Positions 45,693 to 59,625 of a stretch of DNA of 64,000 nucleotides are shown here, piece by piece. A program made the position numbers and the translations under genes. The DNA comes from Glycine soja. Its lineage: Eukaryota > Streptophyta > Magnoliopsida > Fabales > Fabaceae. A model generated the notes under the pieces. That model searched no databases, was not told the DNA's origin, and saw nothing but the letters and a program-made list of their open reading frames with translations. The stretch's first letter is position 1; each line of letters begins with the position of its first letter. The stretch is from the NCBI RefSeq assembly GCF_004193775.1, contig NC_041019.1, positions 17,827,020 through 17,891,019 on the forward strand, in the 5' to 3' direction.

Positions 45693-48400
45693 ATAATGGA
45701 GATATCCAATGAAGTGATTCACACCTCTCGTCACGTTGGGCATCCATCGCCTCCAAGTGCACTCATCTTTGAGATGGAGCGTCGACTCTTCGCCTGCTAT
45801 CTAATCCTGAATAAAAATGTAAGGGATGAGTCTTAGTCAACCAGACACAAAGGACTTAAACAAGATGAACATACAATCTTTCAACCACGACGATGTGGTT
45901 ATCTCACTCACATCGTATAATATTTCTTTTTCTATCTCAACATATATTTCTTTCTGGCCAATGACCACCGGAACTCCTAAAACTCAATGGTCTTACACAT
46001 TTTGGTTTTGGATGATTGTTAGGAATATACCTTTTACCTGGTATAATGACACACTCCCACCAACTAAAAATTGCTCGTAGTCAGTTAAGGCTGTCAAGTT
46101 GGCTCGGTGACATTGGTCACAACTCAACGCCTCACCCCTAAGGACAATTCATGTCCTACAATCATTTTCCAGGTACCAAGTGGTCATCCAACAACAACGA
46201 GGGTGGTCTCCTTAACGAACCTTCATACTCAGAGCATTATTTATCTGTTGCAGTGGGATCTGGTTACACATAGTATTGAACATCGACAAATGACTAAGTG
46301 AGGACCCCATCCCCCCAAACCTCGTGATGTGAAAACTGGAACTCAACCGCCACATTGCGAACTTTGACAACTTTCGAGCACAACGCCCCCACGCGACTCT
46401 TTTCAACTTGCATTTCGATCAACATTCCACCACTTATTCACATTCGCTTGCACGTCTCTCAAGCATCCTATTCTCATTAGAATAAAATACCAGTCACACC
46501 GATACTCATGCTCGAATCCTTTGTGAACTTTCACACGACAATGCATGTCTTTCTAGACGTACGGTGCCCACTAGAAGAAGGTTCTAGTTAGCACTGGGAC
46601 TCATGCTTGAGTCCTAGTAACTACCACACAACAACATCTAGAAAACAATGCAATTACCTATCATTGTTGTAAACCACTTGTGTCATACACAATAATCACA
46701 TGCATTTTAGTGTTTGAGGTCACATCTCCCGGTCTTCAAATAAAATAACACACACGACCACAATAATTGCCCGGGTTCTCACTTCTCGGGTCTTCCAAAC
46801 AATTTCAAGCAGATCACAATTACACATAACCACAATTAAATTCAACATGCCAATACCTAGTTAAAAATAAGCAATTTAACACAACAATGTAATAAGCCTC
46901 AAAACCCTAGCCCTATAAAACAGGGAAGATTCAAGGCTCAATGAAATTTAGCAAACAATTTTATAAATAGAAAATTTTCACATACGCTTGAAGATAATTT
47001 TCTCAGTTCCTAACAAGGTATCCCAAGTCATTAGCAAAAATCTACAAAAATTTCTAGAAATTCCAATAGGCAGCAAGACAGAGTTGTTCCCAGTTTTGAC
47101 ATGGTTCAAAGATGTACAATTTTCTACCACTTCCCAAATCCAAAATAGATGGTACTTTTTCCAGTGCAAAGCTAATAGGAATATCATTTCAATAAGGTAA
47201 ATATTGTACCTAAATTTGTTCTGTGTCATTCCCAATATATTTTTCATTCAAACCCTTTTCGTAGACTTCAAAAATAGGCCTTCTAGCAACTACTCTATTT
47301 TGCCTTGCCCTTTATACTTTGAAGGTAACCTTTATATATGTTTTTAATATACATGATTAAAAATAAATTTCTCTCTAGTTTAAGTAAATGTAAACACCTT
47401 TTTTAGTTGATCACCACAGAGACTCAAATTCAAGGAAAACTACACACTGTTCCACCTAATTTATAATTTGAACAACAAGAGTTACCTTCATGTCCTAGAT
47501 AGGCCTTAATTTGACCTCATCTCACAAGGGTTCCAACAGAGAAGTTGTTCAAAATTTGGTCTAGTGTAAAACATGACTAATTTCATATAAAATTAATGGG
47601 TAGATTTTAGGATAAGCTCGAAACACTGAGATTGGTTCAAAGAATCCAAATTTCCAGCAAGTTCCACCCTTCTTATGGCTCAAATTTTTTAATTTAAAAC
47701 AGGTGCAAAAATTTTGGAAAAAATTGGGCAAAGTCCCTTTTTTTATTTGGAGCTTTCCCATAGAGAAATCAAAAGCAAAATAAATGATATATACGTGCAT
47801 GCAACAAATTTACACAATAGATTCACCAAAATAGTTTTTCTCAAAATCTCTTTTCTCTTAAAAAACTCAAGTTTTTTATGCAATGCATGATCATGGAGGA
47901 TCAATACAACCAAGGTTACCCCCTCGCAAAGGTAACCAAGGGTTGAGTTCACAAGGAAGAACTCCCCACTTACGAAGCAAGCTCACACGAAAATGGAAGA
48001 GGAAGAAGAAAAGTGAAGATGACTAGCTTTCATAGCACTTGCAATTGCACCAATCAATGGAAGCAAGTGAGCAGAATTTTGCTTCTCCTTCTCGTGTTCA
48101 CGGCCAGACCAGCATCAGAGAGGAAGAATAGGTTTGTTTTTGCTTCCAAGTGTGTATGGGCTGAAGGTATGAGAGAGAAGAGAGGATTTTGAGTGCTCAC
48201 CAATTTAGGAAGTGAAAAATGAAGAGTGAATGTGAGTGGGGTGGTGGTGTTGGCCGTGTGATGTTCCTTGGGAAGGAAGGGTGGTGTTGTGATTGGTCTA
48301 GGTGGGTGGTGGAAAGGGATTAGGTGTCACTTTGTGGTGATAGGAAGAATTGGTGGAAAACAAGGAGTCAATGAGGGAGGATTTAGTTACATAGTGTAAT
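45693..48400 (-). repeat. LTR-like repeat relic, copy D (uncertain relation)
   Basis: No gene is recognised. Read on the minus strand it has a leader-like, T/C-rich start (about 48400-47950) and G-rich middle blocks, as in copies B, C and E. I could not align it to them base by base, so the relation is tentative. Short ORFs inside have no domains. Confidence 0.35.
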
Positions 48401-49430
48401 TTTACACTGCGTGTAATTATACTGCATGTAATTATACCACGATCTAATTAAATTTTATAAAACTTTAATCACAAAAATAAAATTTATACTCGTTAATAAA
48501 TTATAATTTTAGTTGTAAAAATTATTTACATGTAAAATTTGTTGAGTACTAAATCATCAGAAAAACTTAGAACTCAAGTAATTTAATCAAGTGTGAAACA
48601 TAATAATTTAATTACATATGAAAACCAATTATTAAAAATAACTATGCACACAATTAATTGTACAAGACACACTTAAAGACAATTATTCTAAAAGAATTAA
48701 ATACCTATCTATAACTGACTTGTAATTTGTTAAAGTGTTACAATCTTTGTCTCATAACCTACACCCAATGATTAAAATAGCCATTAGAATCAGTGATGAT
48801 GAGAAAAATAATTATTAAAAATTATCAAAATTAAACTGAATTTTAAAAATGAGCAACGCATATACCCTAGATTTGATTTTTTTTTTCTTCAGAAAAATCA
48901 CTCCAACATCAATTAGAAACATATCCATCTCTATAAAACATAATCAAGGAAAACAATTAAATTGGAAAATAATAATTAATGTTTAAAATGTTCTAAACTG
49001 AAAACAAGATTTTAAAAATAAGAAGCTGATATATCCTTAATTTAACTTTTTGAAAACATTAACTCCAATTAGAAACATTAGAACAAAGAGAAAGAAGGGA
49101 AAAACATAATGAAAGTTAACAAAAAAAAGGTGATGATAAAAAACATTGTAACAATTTTTAAATTTTTTTATATGGAATTTATAAAAAAGACAAAATAATT
49201 TAAAATAAAATTATTTTTATTAAATAAATAGAAGTTTTCATTAAAATGATCAATAATTTTTAAAAAATACTAAATGAAAAATGTTATAAAAAAATCTATA
49301 CAATGAAAATAATTTAAACCAATTTTTTTATATACATACATATAAATAAATTTAAACCAAATTTTAAAACTACAACATCATGATGCTTATTTTAAAAGTT
49401 AAATATTCACCTATTCACTTAAACTCATTT
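48401..49430. other. AT-rich spacer
   Basis: No coding homology or structured repeat is visible. Confidence 0.55.
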
Positions 49431-50645
49431 GCGCCTCCACCTTATTCTCTTGCGGTTTTCGTTTTTTCCTAGTAGCAACAAGCCACTCCCCATGTGGGGC
49501 CTCCCGGTCTTCAAGCGTTTATCCGGACTAGGTTGAGTCGTACTAGGAACCAAACCCGTATCCGCACCTGGTACAATTCCCTGTGCAGCTTTTTGAACAG
49601 CTTCCCCATGGTGATCACATCCCTAGTCTTCCTCAGGCTTATGCAAAGGGCAAATGCAAGCTTCATGTCCATAACAGCCACTGTGTCTGTGGGCACATAA
49701 AATATGGATCCCCTCGAATTCCACATGGTACTACTTCACACCTAAATATAAATAAAAAAATATTAACTTAAATATAAATAAATATTAACTAATTTTTATA
49801 TCGATAGTATTTTTATTATGTTTTTTATTTAATAAAATTTTATTTTTCATGAATTATTTATTCTTTTCTTTTTCAAGCATTATGATGAAGAGTATTTTAA
49901 GAATATTTTTTAAATTAAATATTATTAACTGAATTTTTTAATTTATGTATTTAATAATTAAATTTATTTATATTTAAGTCAACTCCGAGAGGACTATTTT
50001 TCGTCAAGATCAGATAAGTTGGCCACGTGAGGTAGTGGTCACCAATGGTACATTCAAATCCATTTCTAAGCATGCAAACACGGCCAAACCGCCCTCTATC
50101 CATGTTCAGGATACTCAGATGACCAACCTTTATAGTTCTACCTATGGCTGACGCAATCGTTAAAGGGCACTCTCCACATAGAACACTATGCCTAGTCCAG
50201 GGAAACGAATCCAGACTAAGGTTTTATCAATCACTGACTCTGAAGCTGAGAAAAGCGGATCCAAAGGGCGAACTGTGAGGTAGTGGTCGAACATCATCCA
50301 TTCACTGCCTTATCTCTATCCGCTTCCATGTCAAAATTCACCATGAAATAACCATTGGTTATGTCTATCAAATCAAAGCCACCTTCTAAATTCCAGTTTC
50401 TCATGCATGGTTAATTAGAAACCCTACGTTCTTCCCCAAGAGTTTCACAACCAAACACTTTCCTCCAAGGTTGACAATAATTGGTCAAACGCCACGGGTG
50501 CAAGCGTAAACTTCGGAAACAGACGATTTTCACCGTCATAGTTAACCGCCATCACGCCTCCTTAACAAGATCCCTAGGCTGGGAAGGTTGAGCTAGCAGG
50601 TTAATTTGCTAAGAACACCATCCGCGGTTCCGATGCCGGACCAGC
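49431..50645 (-). pseudogene. LINE (L1-type) ORF1 relic with DUF4283-like domain
   Basis: On the minus strand, starting near 50560 with MAVNYDGENRLFPKF, the reading contains WMMFDHYLTVRPLDP (about 50300-50250), IDKTLVWIRFPGL and, further on, a damaged Cys/His patch (about 49720-49650) and WLVATRKKRKPQ (about 49480). This is the order of a plant LINE ORF1: DUF4283, RNA-binding linker, knuckle, basic tail. It is broken by stops, shifts and an AT-rich insert at 49741-49979. No endonuclease or RT follows at lower coordinates. Confidence 0.72.
49741..49979. mobile_element. Possible AT-rich MITE inside the LINE relic
   Basis: The insert splits the LINE homology. ACTTAAATATAAATAAAT near 49766 is repeated inverted as ATTTATTTATATTTAAGT at about 49960-49979. 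Its true ends are unclear because the left end also has a second TAAATATAAATAAA copy. Confidence 0.45.
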
Positions 50646-51913
50646 ATTCGCCTCTTCCCCCCCTCTCTCTCTCTAACATCTCTCTAATTAGAAATCTAGT
50701 ACCTAATAATTTGTACCAGTACTATTAGATGAATTAATATATATTAGTATATATAAAATTAAAAAAAAGATGAAAGCTAGACAATATTTTTTTTTTCTTC
50801 ATCTATATCTATATTAAATCTGTCCAAATCAATGCCACTTGTTATTGTATCATGCACTGCAGGCACACTGTATTCTATTCATTTTTACCTTTTTGTTTTT
50901 ATTTTTTCTCCCTTCTGCCGTGTTAAGCACATGTTACTTATCTACTTTGTAATATAACAACTAGCTTTGTAGCCGATCATATCAATATAATTAAAATGTG
51001 AGTAGTTGTAATGAATTATAATTGTATTTGTAGGTATAAATAACAAATTCAATATGTGTGTGTGAAAAATTATTTCTATAATATATGGCAACAACTTAAT
51101 TTTGAATGAAGAAAATTGTCTAAATGATGAAGGATGGACCAGGAATGAATTAGTTACATTTATATATATCACACTTTTAAATGTTAAGTGTGTTTTTTAT
51201 CGGTTTTTTTTATCAGAAATGTTTAGTATGTTTAACTCTTCTATTCTTGAAATTACCATGATATCAGTTACATTTATATTTCACTTTTATTATATGTTTG
51301 TCCTTGCAATTATAATTGATTATTTAATTTTAAACTAATATTGTAGTTTTTGAAACCCACTATTATTGTAGTGGTAATTTATATTTTGAACTAATTTTAA
51401 TTTGGGCTTAAATATATGCACTTAATTAATATAAGTATCACAATGTGACGTGAAAAAATAGGAGAATGTAGATAAAAGTAAAGTTGTATTTAAATTAATA
51501 CCTCGACATATATATTATTCTATAAAAGATTGTTAATGAATGATGAATAATAATGTAATATTAATTATAGATAAAAATTCTGGATATTAATGTATTAATT
51601 ATTAATTTCTAGAGTTCATGTAAGAAACGCAATCGAAAGAGTCATTCCAAATTTTCCCCTATGGATTTTTTCCTTCTGTCTATGAACTAAGAAAGCCCTC
51701 AACATTGGTCAGGAGAATGTGTACATGTATGCCAATGAATGGCTTATTCTCAACGTTGCACCTAATTTTATTATATTGTTATTGGTTACCATTTTTTTTA
51801 AAAAAAACAGTACGCATATGCATCAGAGTATGGTCAACTTGTTTAATCCAAAACCTCAAAAGTAGCTTTACTTATTCAGCCAATTATTAGTGGCGCTGTG
51901 GACGACATGATAG

Positions 51914-51916
<3 letters not shown>

Positions 51917-52002
<86 letters not shown>
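51917..52002. repeat. (AT)n microsatellite, 86 bp
   Basis: Perfect dinucleotide run. Confidence 0.97.
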
Positions 52003-52003
<1 letters not shown>

Positions 52004-52772
52004 CACGTACAATTTGATATTGTTCATACCGTTTATAATGACAACATAATACATTCTTCAGGTTTTGCTTCATCCTATGTATGGGGTTTGCTTTGGTAGT
52101 TATGCAAGTCCATATATGAGAACCACTGAACTAATTAATTGTTCTTTTCCTTCTGTCTAGGAAGCCATCGATTGAGTTATGACAGATCCTCGGAAATGGA
52201 TAGCCTATACAAAAAAATTATTTTCCTTGTTCTGCATCAACGACAACTTCTTGTTGTTGGGATTTAATCAATCAAAATAATTTAATTCTAAACAATCATC
52301 AATCATAATCACATGTTTTTTATTCTTGTAGTGAGAAATTATTGCATAAAGATAAATAGAATCTCGTTGTGTTCCTATACTCAAGATCATGATAAAAAAA
52401 ATGCGGAAGCGTACCTGAATTAGTCCTCCGTAATGGAATGATGATGAAAAGTTGATGAGAAGATTGGTTGTATGATCTTTCAAATGTAAAGAACCTTCTT
52501 TTCTTCTTCTGTGAATATTTTTCTATAGGGATAAAGAGTAAGGAAAAACAAAACTGTACACGCCTCGGACCCATACCCTCTTAACTGTCATCAATTAGCT
52601 CAAATATGATAATTATACTTTGACCCCTCATCAAATTATAATATTCCTAATGATATCTACACAATTAGTTTTTTATGACATATATGCCCTTAGTCATAAT
52701 TTTATATTGATTAGACCATTTTAATATTTTAACTAATAATATAATGACCCTAACTCATTCAATTATGTGATA

Positions 52773-52774
<2 letters not shown>

Positions 52775-52816
<42 letters not shown>
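52775..52816. repeat. (AT)n microsatellite, 42 bp
   Basis: Perfect dinucleotide run. Confidence 0.96.
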
Positions 52817-52821
<5 letters not shown>

Positions 52822-53099
52822 ATCCAAAATTACTAACACTTGTTCCTCTAAGAAATTAAAATGTAAAATCTAGAGCAATTCACTTTTTTTTTTTAATTTG
52901 TTTTATTCTATTGTTAACTTTGCTGATATTTTATATTTGGTGCTATTCCTCTCCTCCGGTGAGGAGTTATTTTCCACCTTGAGTGAATGTAATGCTTTAT
53001 TATTAGCGAGGTATTACAATTATGACATTGGAGCTAATAATGGCATAAATATAAGCCGCCAAAATTTATTTTTTGCATAAACAACATAATAATTCAGTC

Positions 53100-53585
53100 G
53101 TCTTTGAATCAATGTTTTTTACAGAGCAATTTGAAGTGGTTCACTTAGTTAGTGCGAGTAGTTAACTCTATTAGGTCAATGATTAATACAACATTACTGT
53201 TAATTGGTTAACTCTGTTAGTAAAAATGATTAACTTTTTCGAGTAAAGGATTAATATATTGTATATGCGACATAACTTGTATAAATACATATGTTCAGTT
53301 TATGCAACTAACAATGAGTGTGTGATTAATAAAATTTTCTCATTTGTTCCACTCAATTCTCTATTGAATGTGTGTTTCTCTCTTATCTCCAACAATTGGG
53401 ATCAAAAGAGCTTCTTGTGATCCAAGATCTGTGTGTGAGAGTGATCTAGAGAGCATCTCTTATTTCTAATGATTGAGTCAAACAACAATTTTCTTACACA
53501 ATTGTCAATTCTTGATGGTAAGAATTGGGAGAGGTGGTGTGTCCAGATTGAAGGTGTTGTTTGTGTAAAGACAAAAATTACATGA
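53100..53585 (+). mobile_element. Copia LTR end, PBS-like site and gag stub
   Basis: LTR-like sequence ends AACA at 53394, followed by TTGGGATCAAAAGAGC, a decayed initiator-Met-type PBS. A short ORF from ATG 53469 to TGA 53585 reads SNNNFLTQLSILDGKNWERWCVQIEGV, the start of a Copia gag (xFDGxNYxxW type). Nothing of the rest of gag-pol follows. The left LTR boundary is not clear. Confidence 0.6.
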
Positions 53586-54506
53586 TGGGAGGTTGAATTG
53601 TGATTTAAAAATTTTCACAAACCTTTTTCCCAAATACAACTTATGGTCTGTAGAAATTGTTTTGAACAAATGCTTTACAAGAGAAGGCAAATGATAGTTT
53701 TTGAATTTCACAATTTTATCAAAAACTTTAATAAAACAATTTTATTAACGTTTCACAATTCAAGGTCAGATAAAAGCAATTAAATGCAACATAAGAATTT
53801 ATACCGATTTGTCTCAACCATTGAGACTACATTTAATTCTTAACAACCAATCAAGTTTCACTATCTTTCACTAAGATACAAGTATTATTTTTACAAACTA
53901 CTTCTAGCTTCATCCAAGTAATATTTATACTATATACTATCCTCTCCAAACTAACAACCTTAAGTATTATGTTCTATCAAGCAACTCTTGGCTTTTACAA
54001 ATCAAAAGAAGTTCCCAACACAGGGTACCTCCATAGTCCTTCATGTACTTCATCACTCAACACTATACCCCCAATACTTCCATCAATAAGCCCCTATTGT
54101 CGATTCCTCAATTATTCAGGTTGTGTCTTCCACTATAGACAACATGCCACTCGCACGCCCCTTGCATCACTCCACTTAACTAGAGTACTTATATCATTTA
54201 GATAGAGATTTCTATTGGTCTAAATTTCCTTGAGTATCGTTACTCAGTAAATTATCCTAATCTCCATTGAATGAAGATTTAATATCACAATATACAAATT
54301 CAACATTGTGGTATAAATAATATGACAAGTTGTATAGTTTCATATTTCAAACATATGACACAAAAGAATTAGGGTTAACTAATTAAGATTTTAGTCCCTA
54401 AACTTCTAAAACTTTTGGGTTTTGGTCTCTATAAACAAAAGGATCGACTAGTCAAGGTCCTTAAACTTAAATTTCATTACATGTTTTAGTCTTTGCCGTT
54501 AGCTTG
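53586..54506. other. Unclassified repeat-like stretch
   Basis: No gene is recognised. Bases 54385-54500 hold TTTAGTCCCTAAACTTC-type sequence that occurs in many plant transposon ends, and it appears to continue after copy E (57047 on). Confidence 0.4.
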
Positions 54507-57046
54507 TGTAACATCCAAAAAATTCAATTATAGGAATTTAGAAAATATTACTATTAGAGACAATAGTAATGATAGCCTGGTGAACAAGTAATTATATTAT
54601 TAGAGATAGAATAGATTAGAATTAGAAGAAAAATGAGAAAAATGAGGAAGATAACTCATTTTTAGTGAAAATTGAAGAAAGTCAACAAAAGTCTACAAAG
54701 TCAACCATAGACCAATTGAGTCAATGGAAAGGGATTGACTTTGGTCAACTCATTAATGGTATATTGGTAAATGTGATCAAAACTCATTTAAAATAGGATT
54801 TATTAAATAAAATGACTTAGTTAGAGTTAGAATTAATAGTCAGGAGTGAGATAGGACTAGGTTTATATGTCATGAGGCTTAATTAGGAGATTGAAAATTC
54901 AATTAGGACACCTAACCTAATTGGGCCTTAACACAAATGGATTAAGAGGCAAAAATCCTAGAAGGCCCAGGGTGTGTGTCATTTTGGAGGAGAGAAGGGG
55001 GAGAATAGCTCTCATTTTCTTTCTTGCTTGGAGGCTTCATTGTGTGCTTTAAAGGGGATTTTTGCGAAGATTAGAGGAAAATCCTTGAAGAAACCTTTAG
55101 ATTTTTAGTTTTTATTTCCATTTCTAAGTTTAAATTCTCACTTTCTTCTCTCAATCATCTCTCACATGTGCCTAGACTCATTGGTTGGAAGCAAGAGTGC
55201 TAGTGCCTTTTTTCTTTGCTTTTTTGAAAATCAACACCAAGGTATGGGGGTTTTCCTCTCTTTCTCATGCTTTTTATATATTGATGGTGCTGGAATCCAT
55301 GTTTGGAGTCATAAATATGGGTATAAAGTCTTAGAAAATTGATTGATCAAGTGGTTGAGTGTCATGAACGAAGAACACAAGTTGTTTGATGTTTTGCTGC
55401 ACTAACGTACTACACAAAAATCGATGTTGCGAATTTTAGGGTAGTCATATGGTGAAACTAAAATTATATTCTGAAATTAGACATTTGGGGCTTATGTTTT
55501 CATGTATTAAACATAAAATTTGGACAATAAATTAATTTGTTATAAATTGTTTAAAATGAACCTTTTGCAGATGTTATGTTATGACCTTTGGTGCTTAATT
55601 GATAAACTAGGATCAATCTGCAAATCATTTGTGAATGTGGTGGACATGTATAAAAAATAGATACCATAATATTTAAAATCTGTGATCACTCATATTTTAA
55701 TTCATTGATTAAGTTAGGAAACTAATTTAAGTAAAAGGAAACATGTGGAGGGAACTCTGTTATTTTTCTGTTGAAATGAGTTTTGGTAAAATGGTTAGTT
55801 CTCTCTGTGTGCTTATCATCTGGTGATGTCTGAGCCAAATTTAGAATATAGACTTAAAGATCTTTCTACATTGATAATTTTAATGAGATTCCACTAAGAA
55901 ATGAAGAAGTTATTGATTTTATAAAACATGGTACAAAGTTGTGAAAAAACTGTATATATGGTATTATTGATTTGATTCTAATTGATTATAATTCTATTTG
56001 TGCATTGTGATGTTATTCTATGATTCATATCCACAATAATTGTTGATTAAGGTTAAGGGACATTGAAATTATGAATAGAATTCATTATGGAATTTTATGA
56101 AAGACAATGATAAATTATGGTTGGCAATGAATGATTATTTATTACTTCAAGTACTTGACTCTATAACTTATGACTTGTAATAGAGATATGAATTAATAAA
56201 TGAACATTGTGGTCTTGTAATTGTGGAGACATGATGTGGTGCATGTTCTATGAATAATATGATGATTAATCTTATGATTCTATCGTGTGGAAATATGACA
56301 TATTGCGTGTATGATTGGTGGAATAGAGGCAAATGCTTTATTATATAATTCTAAGGTATAGTGTATGAATACTATTATGATCCTAGTGTTATGATGAGAT
56401 GAACTCAATGATTCTAGTATGGATGTTGTATGACATATTCCATGTTTGTGTTGGGAAGGCTAAGGTCTCTATGCAAGACTATTATGTATATTGCTATATT
56501 CAATATTGATTCTATATGTTGTTTGACGGAACTTGAGGGTTGTGACCCAACCCCTAAACATTAAATAAAAGAAGAGTGTTTCTTCCTGGAGGATGGGTAG
56601 ACTTATGCTCAAATCTTTATTAATTATCATTCATTACTATTTACATTATTATTTTGTGTTGTATGTGTTTCTTCCTAGTTCATTTGAGACATACGTATTT
56701 GGTTAACTCTTCTGGCATGTGATACTTAATTATTATATTTGGTGACAATGGAGGTTCACCTATTTATTTTAATCTATTCCTTCTCTATGCATGTATGATT
56801 TATTTTCATTTTTGTTTTACTCGTTGATTCAAGTTTTAACGCTCCAACGTTGTTATGTTTTATCTCGCATGATTTAAAAATCAAGTGATGATTTTTAAAA
56901 AAATATTGATTTAGAAAGTTTTTGTTTTCGACAAAAGTTTCCACTTCCTTTTCTACATTTGAGTTAAAATTAATAAGAGTTAAGTTTATCTTTTGTTTAA
57001 GTAAAATTAATGGATTATTTGGAAGGTTATATTCAAGGGTGTTACA
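54507..57046 (+). repeat. LTR-like repeat, copy E (TGTAACAtCC ... GGGTGTTACA)
   Basis: Terminal sequences TGTAACATCC and GGGTGTTACA are inverted over ten bases with one mismatch, as expected of an LTR or LTR-derived element. No ORF of note lies in 2.5 kb. I cannot find a convincing target duplication (GCTTG against AGTAA). It could be a large solo LTR. Confidence 0.5.
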
Positions 57047-57772
57047 AGTAACCTAAGGAACCTCTCTGTGGGTGGCAAAATCATTGTACAACTAAAATGT
57101 GACTGAAATTGAGGAGGTTTGACTTTAACGTTACCAAGGGGGTATCATTTTCATAAAACATATAATTTCCTTTTAAACCTTAATTTTCATGAACTCAAGG
57201 AAACTCCCTACCTTTTCTAAGGAGGCATCATCATTACTTTTTAAATGTGTTAAGTATTTTATTATGTAAGGATCATCATTGTAGTCATGCAACACAATGC
57301 CAATCACAATCACAGACATGAATATAAACCCACTAGATTACAACATCTAGGAAACACACAAACACTAAGCAATATCAATCATACAAGGAAACAAGCATAG
57401 AAAGGAGTATAGAAGCAGACATGCACACATAAGTCTTCTTATTAAAGTTGGAACAAAAACTGTTGTTTAAGAGGATTCTCACTTAGTGAGTCTGAATCCT
57501 TGCTCAGTGAGCATACACTTTACACCAACCTCCACCCTTAAAAGTCTTTTCACATAGCAAGGTGCTCTTGCTCCACAAATCTCCCTAGAGCTTTTTTCAC
57601 TTAGTGAGGAAGAACCCTCGCTTAGTGAAACACCTAGAGTAGCAATGACTTTTCTCTCTAATATTATTTCACTTAGCATAACCAACATCTTAACTAGCAA
57701 AACCAAACCTTTCAATTTTCCTTATTTTATTCCGTGAAGGAAATCCCACGCTTAGGTAGAACAACCTAGGTA
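57047..57772. other. Non-coding stretch with CTTAGTGAG motifs
   Basis: No gene is recognised. At 57475-57630 the motif CTTAGTGA or CTCAGTGAGC occurs about five times. It recalls the GCTTAAGC arrays of copies B and C. Confidence 0.45.
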
Positions 57773-58459
57773 ATGTAATGACCCGCCACCGTTACATAAA
57801 ACTAGGAACAAACTCAAGAGGAAGATTTTATTTTAATTCATTTAAAACTCTTCTATTAATTTGATTACGAAAATACTTGTAAATTTTTCTCTTTTCAAAT
57901 GCCAAAAGACAAAATGCATGATACTAAGATAAAAAAATCACATGATATATAGATACACCCGAATAAACCGTGTGCCTTACGACACTCTATCTTAACATAA
58001 ATTGATGCAACATCAGAGCAACCCTATAAAGAGAAGCTACCTAGACTCTAAATTAGTCAACATTATATATGATGCTAACGGAAACAAAAGAGATAACATA
58101 TCTTCATGTCTAGGTACGCATATCCATGAAGTTTCCAAAGACACGGGGCCACCTCCTATCCATTTTCTCACCATGTACGTCAAATACAAGATCATCAAAG
58201 GCACGAACCACACGAGCAACAACACAAAGCTTACCAAAAACAAGCATACTAAAATAGTATACAACTTAATAGTTAAAGCATAAGCAAACGCCATCATACA
58301 CATATAGAATGTAATATTCAAAAATCATATGTGAGACATTAATCTTAGAAATTCATATAATAGATCATCTCATAATAATCATCACTATCAACCATCCCAT
58401 CAAGATTCAATCATCATACACCATAATTCATCCATCAAACATCACTATCATCAATCCAT
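57773..58459 (-). repeat. LTR-like repeat family, copy F, interrupted by the CACTA end
   Basis: In reverse complement it is collinear with copy B 13330-14137: ATGATGATTATTATGAGAT, GTGTGGTTCGTGC, TTTGGAAACTTCATGGATATG, TTAATAGAAGAGTTTTAAA and the terminal GGTCATTACA. Similarity runs right up to 58459, where the CACTA terminus starts. Confidence 0.72.
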
Positions 58460-58680
58460 CACTACTAGAAAAATGGCTTTTTACGACACGTGATCTACGA
58501 CGGTTATTTGCGGAACCGCTTTAGAAAGTGGTGCGGTGGCACTTTTGTAATTTTTGTGTAACAAATTGCATTTTACGACGCACTTTCTAAGGCGGTTATT
58601 GAAAACCGCCTTAGAATGTTATGTTTAATAAAATTTACGCCGGTTTTTAGAAAAAAACCGTCGTAATTCTAAAAATAAAA
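58460..58680 (+). repeat. CACTA terminal inverted repeat and subterminal repeats
   Basis: CACTACTAGAAAAAT end; then CTACGACGGTT, GGAACCGCTTTAGAAAG, the inverted CTTTCTAAGGCGGTT, AACCGCCTTAGAA and AAACCGTCGTAA. Such short direct and inverted motifs in the first 200 bases are typical transposase-binding regions of CACTA elements. Confidence 0.85.
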
Positions 58681-59625
58681 AAGGCAAAACCGCTTGCTTC
58701 AAACTACGAAACCTCGTGGCTGTACGTACCTCTGCTAGCTTTCTCCTTGCTGTGAACCCTAGAGCTTTCTGCTTGCTTTCTCCTTGCTGTGAACCCTACA
58801 CCTTTCTGCTTGCTCCTTTCTTTGACATTGACCTCAGCTCTTTGACATTGAAGCCCTACCCCTTCTTCCATTGAAGCTCCTTTCTTTGGCATTGACCTCA
58901 CCTCTTCAACTTCATCGCTCCAACTTCTCAGCTCGAAGTTTCCTGAAGACAGAGATTGGTTAGTCAGCTAGTAACTTTGTTAGGTTAAGCTTATTTTAAC
59001 CTTGTTTTAGGTTAAGTGGTTGGTTTACTGTTGAAGAAAGGTCGCGGGTTCCATGTATTTTCTTTTAATGGTGATGTTTGGTAATCGTGGTTGCAGGGAA
59101 CATGCGCGCATGTCATCGATGAGTTGTTGATGAAGAAGCTGATGCATTTTTGAGTGGGCTGCAAACGGGTCAGTGGTTATTCTTATTAAAGCTCTGGTTT
59201 ATGTTTTTTTAATTTGATATTTTGTTGATATGTTCAACTTTGTTCATATACAGTTCAATCTTAGCTTTACATGGTAATTGTTATGATGATAATAAATTTG
59301 TTGGTCTTCAATCCCTTCCAAAAGTTAGTGTAGAATCCTAATTTTACTGAAATTTAAATTAAAATGGTTGATTGAAGTCATCAACTTCATTCCTTTTGTG
59401 CAATTTCGCTCCCCAATCTGTTATATTACTCCAAATCCAAAAGAATGGCACAATATTGCAGAGAGTTGGCTACAAGGGTTGCACTTGCTTTGCTGAAAAC
59501 AGAGGGCTACAAGGATCAGGAAACCCATAGCTCCCCAACCTGGTTTTCTCTTCTTGTCATGCATGGCTGCAAAAGTTTTTGAAAAACCTATTTGTTTTAA
59601 TTGAAATCAACTCTTTGGTTCTCAT
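58681..59625. other. CACTA-internal non-coding stretch
   Basis: It holds a duplicated segment GCTTTCTCCTTGCTGTGAACC at 58738 and 58778, and CTTTCTTTGRCATTGACCTCA at 58827 and 58880. No ORF is recognised. The last part (59400-59625) may be the 3' flank of the WRKY fragment. Confidence 0.5.

Larger units (their letters stand above)
50646..53099. other. AT-rich stretch with two (AT)n tracts
   Basis: No gene is recognised. (AT)n tracts at 51917-52002 and 52775-52816. A short CT run lies near 50660. Open stretches here are short and without known domains. Confidence 0.6.

Noticed and set aside
45826..46406. ORFs on both strands of 64-84 codons
   Set aside because: No domain, inside repeat-like sequence.
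51690..51900. Coding-looking stretch (MYANEWLILNV type) before the (AT)n tract
   Set aside because: Too short, no splice context and no family I could recognise.
57479..57715. 79-codon minus ORF
   Set aside because: Produced by the CTTAGTGAG motif cluster; no domain.
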